The translations under genes were made by a program, and so were the position numbers. The notes beneath the pieces were generated by a model. The model saw only the letters and a program-made list of their open reading frames with translations. It was not told the DNA's origin and ran no database searches. A DNA stretch of 6,794 nt. Origin: JAJYBV01 sp021812265 (GTDB taxonomy: Bacteria > Chloroflexota > Ktedonobacteria > Ktedonobacterales > JACDGC01). The stretch covers positions 1 through 6,794 of the forward strand of contig DAIDIC010000045.1 of NCBI GenBank assembly GCA_027459525.1. The letters run 5' to 3'. Below, in pieces: positions 1 through 5,666 of this stretch; within the stretch, counting starts at the first letter, position 1, and each line of letters opens with the position of its first letter.

Positions 1-966
1 AATAACGTAAATGTTGATGGGAAAATTTATAAAATTCTTGTTATCGAAGACGATCTTGCTGTTGCGGAAATGTTGAAAGAATTACTTACATCCGAAGGCT
101 ATGCAGTGGTTCGGGAATATAACGGCGGCAATGCTTTGCGCGCCGCTTTAATTGAAAAACCCGATTTAATATTGTTGGATATTTTGCTGCCCGGTATGAA
201 TGGCTTTGACGCCTTGAAACAGATCCGCGCGCAGCCGCAGCTTACTCATATCCCTGTTTTTATGCTAACCGCGCTGGACACAACTGAAGATAAAACTCAC
301 GCTTTTTCGCTGCTTGCCAATGATTATATTTGCAAAACCGCGCACCCGAAAGAACTGCTGGCGCGAATTCACTCGCAACGTATTCGCTCTCGGCATGAGT
401 ATCTGATTCCCCTTACTCATTTACCCGGAGAACAGCAAATTCACAGCGCAATAGAACTGTTGCTGCGGAATGAGCAGCCTTGGACATTGCTGTATATTGA
501 TTTAGATAATTTTAAGGCGTTAAATGACGCTTATGGTTTTGATCGTGGAAATAAAATGATATTGAAATTAGCGGAGATTATTCAAGCCGTCGATAAAAAT
601 TTTGGCGCCGCGGAAGATTTTTTAGGGCATATCGGCGGTGAAGATTTTTTATTATTAACATCTCCGGAATGTGTAGTTGTTTTATGTAAGGAAATTATCC
701 GTAGATTTGCCGCAGAATCTGTTGTGTTTTATCGTCCGGAAGATGTTGCGTCCGGAGGATTTCAAGCAAAAGATCGTTCTGGGCAAACCAGAATTTTTCC
801 GATTGTAACGGTTTCAATTGCCGCGCTGAATTCCGCTGATATTCCTTCCGGAGCGGCGTATGAAGATATATCAGAACAGATAGCGCAATTAAAAAATATT
901 GCAAAAAGCGTTGTTGGCAATAGCTATACCATTTCCAGTGATTCAATTCCTATAGTCGTAAATTAA
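1..966 (+). CDS. Response regulator: receiver domain plus divergent GGDEF-like domain (5' partial)
   Basis: The reading frame is open from the first base and has no in-frame ATG, GTG or TTG before position 70. Codons 11-23 already encode the first receiver strand and acidic pair (KILVIEDD), so the true start lies left of the window and ATG 70 is internal. Visible receiver residues (numbered from base 1) are acidic E16/D17/D18, phospho-acceptor D60 in LLDILLPG, T90 in FMLTA and K112 in YICKTA. The second domain starts near LTHLPG and has YIDLDNFKALNDAYGF and then HIGGEDF at 212-216. It ends with the strand TVSIAAL and a late LKNIAKS...GNSY segment. The fold matches PleD-type receiver-GGDEF proteins, which make cyclic di-GMP when phosphorylated. 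Here the signature is GGEDF rather than GG(D/E)EF, and the I-site position reads AAED instead of RxxD. Cyclase activity is therefore doubtful and product inhibition unlikely. The protein is presumably cytoplasmic; its partner kinase is not visible. Confidence 0.88.
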   Translation, partial: NNVNVDGKIYKILVIEDDLAVAEMLKELLTSEGYAVVREYNGGNALRAALIEKPDLILLDILLPGMNGFDALKQIRAQPQLTHIPVFMLTALDTTEDKTHAFSLLANDYICKTAHPKELLARIHSQRIRSRHEYLIPLTHLPGEQQIHSAIELLLRNEQPWTLLYIDLDNFKALNDAYGFDRGNKMILKLAEIIQAVDKNFGAAEDFLGHIGGEDFLLLTSPECVVVLCKEIIRRFAAESVVFYRPEDVASGGFQAKDRSGQTRIFPIVTVSIAALNSADIPSGAAYEDISEQIAQLKNIAKSVVGNSYTISSDSIPIVVN

Positions 967-1005
967 CGGCAAAAGAATTTTTGCGCCGGCTCTACCCACC
1001 GCTAT

Positions 1006-1039
1006 CCATATTGCCGTGATTTGCTCTGCCGCAATATGG
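1006..1039. repeat. Inverted repeat / stem-loop after the response regulator
   Basis: CCATATTGC (1006-1014) and GCAATATGG (1031-1039) are a perfect 9-bp inverted repeat around a 16-nt loop. A further GCT/AGC pairing is possible outside a small internal mismatch. No T-run follows on either strand, so this is not a canonical intrinsic terminator. It may be a transcript-end or mRNA-stabilising hairpin for the upstream gene. Function is unassigned. Confidence 0.4.
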
Positions 1040-1070
1040 GAGCGAACATGGCGCTTTTGGCGTAATCTTC

Positions 1071-1100
1071 TTGACATTTTTGCCGCATTCTGCGTATACT
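1071..1100 (+). promoter_or_regulatory. Sigma70-type promoter of tRNA-Pro
   Basis: A perfect -35 TTGACA (1071-1076) is separated by 18 bp from a near-consensus -10 TATACT (1095-1100). The tRNA 5' end at 1109 lies 9 bp downstream of the -10, so the primary transcript would carry at most a few extra 5' nucleotides. It is the strongest promoter match I see in the window, as expected for a stable RNA gene. Confidence 0.75.
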
Positions 1101-1108
1101 TGATATAG

Positions 1109-1183
1109 CGGGGCGTAGCGCAGTCTGGCTAGCGCGCATGCTTTGGGAGCATGAGGTCCCCAGTTCGAATCTGGGCGCCCCGA
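1109..1183 (+). tRNA. tRNA-Pro(TGG)
   Basis: The full cloverleaf can be folded by eye. The acceptor stem CGGGGCG (1109-1115) pairs perfectly with CGCCCCG (1176-1182), with discriminator A1183. The D stem is GCGC/GCGC (1118-1121 with 1132-1135). The anticodon stem is CATGC/GCATG around the 7-nt loop 1142-1148, which holds anticodon TGG at 1144-1146. A 5-nt variable loop follows, and the T arm is CCCAG-TTCGAAT-CTGGG. The anticodon reads CCA and other Pro codons by wobble. The C1 start and acceptor sequence are typical of bacterial tRNA-Pro. The 3' CCA is not encoded (the genome reads CCT after the discriminator), so it must be added by a CCA-adding enzyme. The gene stands alone with its own promoter and terminator. 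Confidence 0.97.
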
Positions 1184-1225
1184 CCTCTTCTCAACATTTT
1201 AATTCTGCCTATTGAATCCTAAAGC

Positions 1226-1258
1226 CAGCGCAGCGTATAGCTCTTGCGCTGTTTTTTT
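1226..1258 (+). terminator. Rho-independent terminator of tRNA-Pro
   Basis: CAGCGCA (1226-1232) and TGCGCTG (1245-1251) form a perfect 7-bp GC-rich stem with a 12-nt loop, followed immediately by seven T residues (1252-1258). It lies 43 bp beyond the tRNA and insulates it from the downstream prenyltransferase gene. Confidence 0.85.
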
Positions 1259-1360
1259 ATGTGCGCGCGGCTCACATGGCGTAAACTCAATACAACCGCT
1301 TTGGCTGCCGTTGCGTAACATGACACTCAAATTCTCTCAATACTCAGGAATAAAAAAACC

Positions 1361-2299
1361 ATGTCTGAAAACACTATTGGCGCGCCAAACGCCGGCCAAT
1401 ATCCGCCGTTAAAAGTGTGGATAAAAACAGCCAGACCCGTGTCGCTAACCGCTTCAATAACTCCCTTATTTGTTGGCGCCGCGGTGGCGTATTATATGGG
1501 TATTTTTCACCCGCTGCCGTTTATCGAGGCTTTATTAGCCGGGGCATTTTTGCAAATTGGCGCTAATTATTTTAATGAATATTTTGATTATCGATATGGG
1601 CTGGACAGCCATGAGTCGCTGGGCGCCAGCACTGTAATTTTTCGTAATGAAATGACGGCTAAACAGGTGCTTGGCGGTGGTATTGCTGTATTTAGCGCTG
1701 CCGCAGTATTGGGAATTCTTCTTATCATTCAAGTAGGATATGCAATAATCTTGTTTGGTCTCGCCGCTATGGCGATTGCCTTTTTTTATAGCGCTAAGCC
1801 GTTTAAACTTGCCGCGCGCGGTTTTGGTGATATATTTGTTATGGCCGCCATGGGGTTTATGATGACATGGGGCGCCTATTATGTGCAAATTCCTCACTGG
1901 TCGTGGCAGGCCTTTGCGGCAAGTATTCCCGTCAGTTTTTTAGTTGACGCCATATTAAATATGAATAACATTCGGGATTATGAAGATGACAAAAAGGTCC
2001 GTAAAATGACCCTTCCGGTGCGATTTGGCAGAGATTTTGGCAAAGGATTTCAAATGTTTTTGGTGTTTGGAAGCTTTGCCGCTGTTACCCTTTTTGTTAT
2101 TTTTCATGTTTTGCCCTACCCTGTGTTGGCGATATGGTTTGCGTTGCCGGTTGCAATTGCGCATATAAAAACTATTTTGCCGGAAACAGACCGCCGCAAA
2201 TTGGCCCGCGGTATGCCGCAAATTTCGCGGCTGCATTTAGATTTTGGCGTTTTATTGGCAATTGGTATAGTATTTGCCGCGCTGTTGCATATTCGCTAA
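1361..2299 (+). CDS. menA: UbiA-superfamily prenyltransferase, probable 1,4-dihydroxy-2-naphthoate polyprenyltransferase (MenA)
   Basis: This is an integral membrane enzyme of 312 residues, a normal length for the family, with roughly eight or nine hydrophobic helices (about 31-50, 56-70, 104-143, 155-175, 185-203, 232-270 and 294-310). The two Asp-rich motifs that bind Mg-polyprenyl diphosphate are visible. The first is NYFNEYFDYRYGLD (69-82), the MenA form of NxxND..D with Glu for the first Asp. The second is NNIRDYEDDKK (202-212), followed by TLPVRFG. The YSAKPFKLAARGFGD stretch (143-157) also fits MenA. The family member MenA transfers a polyprenyl tail to 1,4-dihydroxy-2-naphthoate in menaquinone synthesis. 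No other men gene is in view, so the aromatic acceptor is inferred from motif style only; another UbiA-type specificity is possible. AGGAA (1346-1350) lies 10 nt before the ATG. The gene is monocistronic as far as can be seen. Confidence 0.82.
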   Translation: MSENTIGAPNAGQYPPLKVWIKTARPVSLTASITPLFVGAAVAYYMGIFHPLPFIEALLAGAFLQIGANYFNEYFDYRYGLDSHESLGASTVIFRNEMTAKQVLGGGIAVFSAAAVLGILLIIQVGYAIILFGLAAMAIAFFYSAKPFKLAARGFGDIFVMAAMGFMMTWGAYYVQIPHWSWQAFAASIPVSFLVDAILNMNNIRDYEDDKKVRKMTLPVRFGRDFGKGFQMFLVFGSFAAVTLFVIFHVLPYPVLAIWFALPVAIAHIKTILPETDRRKLARGMPQISRLHLDFGVLLAIGIVFAALLHIR

Positions 2300-2363
2300 A
2301 GCGTGTTTGCCATCAGATGGGATATGATACAATAAAAATAAGTGGAACGACTTTTACCGCGTC

Positions 2364-2398
2364 TGCGCGCAGTAAATAATTGTGTTACTGATTGCGCG
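2364..2398 (+). other. Strong stem-loop between menA and the Fur-family gene
   Basis: CAGTAA (2370-2375) pairs with TTACTG (2385-2390). After a 2-nt AT bulge the stem continues with TGCGCG (2364-2369) against TGCGCG (2393-2398), including G-U pairs. This gives about 12 pairs around a 9-nt loop. A short T5 run occurs only at 2410-2414, 12 nt past the stem. The element could be a weak terminator for menA. As DNA, it could be an operator, because the candidate -35 element of the next gene falls in its loop and right arm. Confidence 0.4.
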
Positions 2399-2408
2399 TA
2401 TCTATACT
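2380..2408 (+). promoter_or_regulatory. Candidate sigma70 promoter for the fur-like/murI unit
   Basis: TTGTGT (2380-2385) lies 17 bp before TATACT (2403-2408). Transcription would begin near 2415 and give a leader of about 84 nt before ATG 2499. The -10 is good and the -35 is mediocre. No better-spaced pair was found in 2300-2477. Confidence 0.4.
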
Positions 2409-2435
2409 ATTTTTGCAGATAGAAATGCGTCTATG

Positions 2436-2460
2436 ATACTGACAAAAACGGAATCGGTAT
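2436..2460 (+). other. Leader stem-loop upstream of the Fur-family gene
   Basis: ATACTGA (2436-2442) pairs with TCGGTAT (2454-2460) over seven positions, one of them G-U, around an 11-nt loop. It lies in the predicted 5' leader. No T-run follows, so attenuation is not indicated. It does not resemble the compact 7-1-7 AT-rich boxes of Fur or PerR. Confidence 0.25.
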
Positions 2461-2498
2461 AGTTTATTATATGTTTCATGGGAGTTGTAATTTTTAAT

Positions 2499-2960
2499 AT
2501 GAAAAATTATTTTTGCTCCATTAACGCCGATAGTATTATTCAAAAATTGGATGAAGCTGGTTTCCGCCAAACTCACCCACGAAGAATTATTGCAAATGCG
2601 CTGGCGCGGATGGCCGGGTTGGAATGCGACTTTACCATTGAAGATTTATGGCGCTCGGCCCGCCGCGAAGACCCTACGGTTGGCCGCGCTACCACTTTTC
2701 GCACTGTTGATACACTGATTACTCTTGGCGTATTAGACCAGGTCAGCTTTGCCAATGGGGAAGATCGCTATCATGTTCGCATTGGCGCTGAACACCATCA
2801 TCACCTTACCTGTGAAACATGCCGGAAGATTATTGAGATTGATACATGTTTACCGGCGCAATTTCTTGAGAATATAATCAAAAAATATAACTTCTCTCTT
2901 TCAGGGCATCGTTTGGAAATTTTTGGAGAATGCGCGGAATGTCAGAAGAAAATACAATAA
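2499..2960 (+). CDS. Fur-family metal-responsive transcriptional regulator
   Basis: This is a cytoplasmic DNA-binding repressor-type protein of 153 residues. An in-frame ATG at 2478 would give 160 residues. I prefer ATG 2499 because 2478 has no ribosome site, while GGGAG at 2480-2484 precedes 2499, although with a long 14-nt gap. In 160-residue numbering, the winged helix spans about 21-100, with TTFRTVDTL (72-80) as recognition helix; Phe replaces the usual Tyr. The metal and dimer domain has a HHHHLTC run (106-112). Two CxxC pairs (C112/C115 and C152/C155) would hold the structural zinc. H107, H109 and E120 align with regulatory-site ligands of Fur and PerR. Arg follows the second Cys where Gly is usual. 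Whether it senses iron, zinc, manganese or peroxide cannot be told from sequence. It overlaps murI by 22 bp, so the two are probably cotranscribed. Confidence 0.9.
   Translation: MKNYFCSINADSIIQKLDEAGFRQTHPRRIIANALARMAGLECDFTIEDLWRSARREDPTVGRATTFRTVDTLITLGVLDQVSFANGEDRYHVRIGAEHHHHLTCETCRKIIEIDTCLPAQFLENIIKKYNFSLSGHRLEIFGECAECQKKIQ
2925..2928 (+). promoter_or_regulatory. Ribosome binding site that decides the murI start
   Basis: GGAG at 2925-2928 lies inside the Fur-family gene. It is 1 nt from the in-frame ATG at 2930, too close to work, and 10 nt from ATG 2939, which is acceptable. This favours 2939 as the racemase start. Confidence 0.6.
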
Positions 2961-3820
2961 TAATACAGCCACCCAATCTCTCTCATGCCCCGATAGGCGT
3001 ATTTGACTCAGGATTTGGCGGCTTAACTGTTTTAAAAGATCTGCAGCAAGAGTTGCCGCGGGAACAGTTTGTATATTTTGGTGATGACGCAAATTGTCCC
3101 TATGGCCCCAGACCCGAAGCAGAGGTGCGCCAGTTTGCAATTGACGCTTCGGCTTGGCTGATTGCAAAACATCATGTTAAATTAATCGTGGTTGCCTGCA
3201 ATACTGCTTCGGTAACGGCTCGCAGCGCCCTTCGCGAAACGTTTCCCAATATACCCTTCGTGGTTGTTGTTCCGGCAGTAAAAGTTGCCGCGTCTTTAAC
3301 AAAAACGAAAGTGGTAACCCTTGCCGCTACTGCCCGAGCAATTCAAGATGGGTTTACCAATCAGCTCATCAGCGATTTTGGCGCCGGGGTTACGTTTCAT
3401 TCCGTAGCTTGCCCCGAATTAGTTACATTGGTGGAAGAAGGTAAATTTAGCGGCTTTGAAACTGAAAATACTCTCGAAGGTTACTTGCGGCCATCGTTAA
3501 ACGCCGGATCTGACGTCATTGTGCTGGGATGTACGCATTTTCCCGCTATCCGTGGCGCAATTGAGAAAATAGCCGGCCCCGAAACACAAATTATTGATTC
3601 CGGCGCTGCGGTTGCCCGGCAAACTCGTGTTGTGCTGAATCAACGCGCTGTACTGAATGCAGGCCCAATTCTGCGGAAAGAACAAAGCGTTGACTTCTGG
3701 ACCAGCGGTGATACACAACGATTTGAGTATATTGCCTCTCAGATCATGGAATATCCGGTATCCGCCCAACGTGATAGCGCGCAGTCTTTTTCGATAGATT
3801 CCGATGCAATGACGCCATAA
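2939..3820 (+). CDS. murI: Glutamate racemase
   Basis: The enzyme interconverts L- and D-glutamate without a cofactor and supplies D-Glu for peptidoglycan stem peptides in the cytoplasm. From ATG 2939 it has 293 residues, a little longer than many MurI proteins because of a short N-terminal extension and a polar C-terminal tail (about the last 18 residues). Signature motifs are GVFDSGFGG (from about residue 20, with catalytic Asp23), YFGDDANCPYG (46-56), VVACNTAS with catalytic Cys87 (84-91), VVVPAVK (109-115), VLGCTHFP with the second catalytic Cys198 and His200 (195-202), and IDSGAAVA. All expected catalytic groups are intact, so it should be active. An upstream in-frame ATG (2930) is possible but poorly spaced from the ribosome site. 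The start overlaps the end of the Fur-family gene, suggesting translational coupling. The pairing with a metalloregulator has no obvious functional reason. Confidence 0.95.
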   Translation: MSEENTIIIQPPNLSHAPIGVFDSGFGGLTVLKDLQQELPREQFVYFGDDANCPYGPRPEAEVRQFAIDASAWLIAKHHVKLIVVACNTASVTARSALRETFPNIPFVVVVPAVKVAASLTKTKVVTLAATARAIQDGFTNQLISDFGAGVTFHSVACPELVTLVEEGKFSGFETENTLEGYLRPSLNAGSDVIVLGCTHFPAIRGAIEKIAGPETQIIDSGAAVARQTRVVLNQRAVLNAGPILRKEQSVDFWTSGDTQRFEYIASQIMEYPVSAQRDSAQSFSIDSDAMTP

Positions 3821-3873
3821 ATATCAGTGAAGTTTTCTTGGAAAGCAGCCTCTCGAAATTATATTGTTCGGTG

Positions 3874-3903
3874 TTGCCTAATTATTAATAGAAATGTTAA
3901 AAT
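3874..3903 (+). promoter_or_regulatory. Candidate extended -10 promoter of the MarR-exporter operon, with internal palindrome
   Basis: TTGCCT (3874-3879) lies 18 bp before TAAAAT (3898-3903), which is preceded by TG at 3895-3896 as in an extended -10. The perfect palindrome TATTAATA (3883-3890) sits in the spacer and is a plausible MarR operator core, though short. A transcript would start about at the ATG at 3910. Confidence 0.4.
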
Positions 3904-3909
3904 AAGATT

Positions 3910-4374
3910 ATGACGAATGATACTTTCAAAAGATTTCATACTGCTTACTGGAAAATTGTTCATTCCCTCGATACTTCTCGTTTGCGGGCATGGGAAGAGC
4001 ATAAACTTTCACTGCCTTTGCTGCGAATCCTTTTTTATATACGATCACATCCCATGTGCACAGCAAACCAAATTGCCAAAGTGTTGGGGCTAACTCCGCC
4101 CACGGTTAGTGAATTAGTTGATAAACTGGTTCAGCGAGGTTTTATTTGCAGAGGAGAAGATCCAAACGATCGAAGAGTCACTCCATTAACACTGTCTGAA
4201 TCTGCTGTAGTATTAACCGGCGAGATATCGCGTGAAAACACTGCGTATTTACGCAATGTGGCGTCGGCTATCGGACCGGATATTGAATCTGTCACCGCAG
4301 ATCTTGAGCTTGTGGCGGCTGCCATTGAAAGCTATGCGGTGGAATTAGAGCAGAAACCACAGGAACCATCATGA
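3910..4374 (+). CDS. MarR-family transcriptional regulator
   Basis: The protein has 154 residues, a typical MarR length, with helical dimerisation ends and a central winged helix-turn-helix. The DNA-binding part runs about 35-100. ANQIAKVLGLTPPTVSELVD (52-71) forms the helix-turn-helix, and the wing carries the family's D-x-R-type signature in EDPNDRRV (83-90). MarR proteins are dimeric, usually repress their own operon, and release DNA on binding small, often phenolic or drug-like ligands. The stop codon overlaps the exporter start by 4 bp (ATGA), so the pair is almost certainly one operon in which this protein controls the exporter. No Shine-Dalgarno sequence precedes the ATG, and the predicted transcription start is at or next to it, so translation may be leaderless. 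The ligand is unknown. Confidence 0.92.
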   Translation: MTNDTFKRFHTAYWKIVHSLDTSRLRAWEEHKLSLPLLRILFYIRSHPMCTANQIAKVLGLTPPTVSELVDKLVQRGFICRGEDPNDRRVTPLTLSESAVVLTGEISRENTAYLRNVASAIGPDIESVTADLELVAAAIESYAVELEQKPQEPS

Positions 4375-5666
4375 AATTTATCAACAGATTTTTTCAGACA
4401 TTCAGTTCATTATCGATTCTGAATTATCGCTTGTATTGGTTTGGGCAGCTTATTTCTCTTTGCGGCACGTGGATGCAAACTACCGCTCAGGCATGGCTGG
4501 TGCTGAAAATTACTGATTCACCATTAGCTTTGGGGGAAGTAACCTTCCTGCAATTCATTCCTATCACCATTTTTGCCTTGTTTGGCGGAGTTTTTGCCGA
4601 TCGATTTCCTAAACGAACTGCGTTAGTTGTAACTCAAATATTATCCATGATTCAGGCGCTGGTCTTAACCATTCTTGTTCTTACTAATACAGTGCAGCTT
4701 TGGGAAATATATGTATTGGCTTTTTCTCTAGGATTGATTAATGCGTTTGATAATCCAACCAGACAAGCGTTTGTCAGCGAATTAGTCGGTAAAGATTATT
4801 TGGCAAACGCTGTTGCGCTGAACAGCGCGCAATTTAACGCCGCTCGGGTAATTGGTCCGGCGCTTGGAGGCGCAATTATTTCGCTGGTAGGCATCGGCCA
4901 AGCTTTTTTATTAAACGGAATCAGCTTCATCCCCGTTATTATCGGTTTATTGCTGATGCGGCAAAAAGAATTTTATGCTGCGCCACAGCCACAGCATGGT
5001 AATGTTTTTCGCAAAGTTGGCGAGGGGGTAGCATTTTCTTTGAAAACTCCCCAAATATTGATAATTATGATTACTATGGCTGTGGTTGGCACGTTTGGGT
5101 ATAATTACAATACTATTTTGCCGCTGTTAGCAAGATATGTGTTGCGCAGTGGCGCGCTGGGACTGGGCTTTTTAACATCAGCAGTAGGGATAGGGTCGCT
5201 GTTAGCGGCAATTATTATGGCGTGGTTTGCCCGATTCTCACAAAAAGCGCTGCTGTATTCTGCCATGATTTTCTCAATACTGCTGCTTTCTGCCGGAATA
5301 TCAACTTCAAATCAAATAACACTGATTTTACTGTTCTTCATGGGAGTTTTTGGCATCATATTTACCACAAACGCCAACACCGGGTTGCAGTTACATTCTC
5401 CGCCGGAGTTACGCGGCAGAGTGCTTAGCCTTTATTTCCTGTTATTTGCCGGAACTACCCCCATCGGCGGATTTACGGTGGGATTTCTTGCTCAACATAT
5501 TGGGGTTCAGCCGATGGTGAGTGTGATGGGGATGATTTCCATTATCGGTGTTGCCGGCGCAATTGCATATATAACATTACATGCACGGACTGCGGGAATG
5601 AAGCGCCGGTTGGACGCATCCCTGAACGATGTTGCTCCGGCAGATTCGCATTACCGCACATCTTGA
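4371..5666 (+). CDS. MFS exporter, DHA3 type
   Basis: A 431-residue inner-membrane secondary transporter with about 12 hydrophobic segments (roughly 20-48, 58-77, 85-105, 110-125, 158-197, 228-250, 262-284, 293-310, 315-332, 350-374 and 383-404). The loop after helix 2 carries the MFS motif A form GGVFADRFPKR (72-82). The motifs FDNPTRQAFVSELV (126-139) and SPPELRGRV (343-351) are characteristic of the DHA3 group (MFS_3), which includes EntS-type siderophore exporters and macrolide and other drug exporters. It probably exports a small toxic or secreted compound using the proton gradient; the substrate cannot be deduced. AGGAA (4361-4365) lies 5 nt before the ATG. The MarR gene directly upstream points to inducible efflux. 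The 3' end overlaps the convergent epimerase gene by 16 bp. A charged C-terminal tail (about 409-431) is cytoplasmic. Confidence 0.92.
   Translation: MKFINRFFQTFSSLSILNYRLYWFGQLISLCGTWMQTTAQAWLVLKITDSPLALGEVTFLQFIPITIFALFGGVFADRFPKRTALVVTQILSMIQALVLTILVLTNTVQLWEIYVLAFSLGLINAFDNPTRQAFVSELVGKDYLANAVALNSAQFNAARVIGPALGGAIISLVGIGQAFLLNGISFIPVIIGLLLMRQKEFYAAPQPQHGNVFRKVGEGVAFSLKTPQILIIMITMAVVGTFGYNYNTILPLLARYVLRSGALGLGFLTSAVGIGSLLAAIIMAWFARFSQKALLYSAMIFSILLLSAGISTSNQITLILLFFMGVFGIIFTTNANTGLQLHSPPELRGRVLSLYFLLFAGTTPIGGFTVGFLAQHIGVQPMVSVMGMISIIGVAGAIAYITLHARTAGMKRRLDASLNDVAPADSHYRTS

Noticed and set aside
695..946. Minus-strand frame inside the response regulator gene
   Set aside because: Lies wholly within a clear gene on the other strand and has no domain-like pattern; a shadow.
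968..987. Possible terminator hairpin (GGCAAAA / TTTTGCGCC) right after the response regulator stop
   Set aside because: The stem is mostly A-T with a bulge and a tiny loop, and no T-run follows it.
1109..1183. tRNA-Pro as an attachment site of an integrated element
   Set aside because: No repeat of the tRNA 3' end and no integrase or mobility gene anywhere in the window.
1212..1412. 66-residue plus-strand frame across the tRNA terminator and into menA
   Set aside because: It starts before the terminator hairpin, runs through non-coding DNA and overlaps the start of menA out of frame; no ribosome site and no recognisable motif.
1535..1897. 120-residue minus-strand frame inside menA
   Set aside because: Antisense to conserved UbiA motifs, Lys/His/Ser-rich low-quality translation; a shadow.
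2430..2498. Classical Fur or PerR box in front of the Fur-family gene
   Set aside because: The AT-rich stretch has no 7-1-7 or 15-bp dyad matching known boxes; only wider-spaced arms are present.
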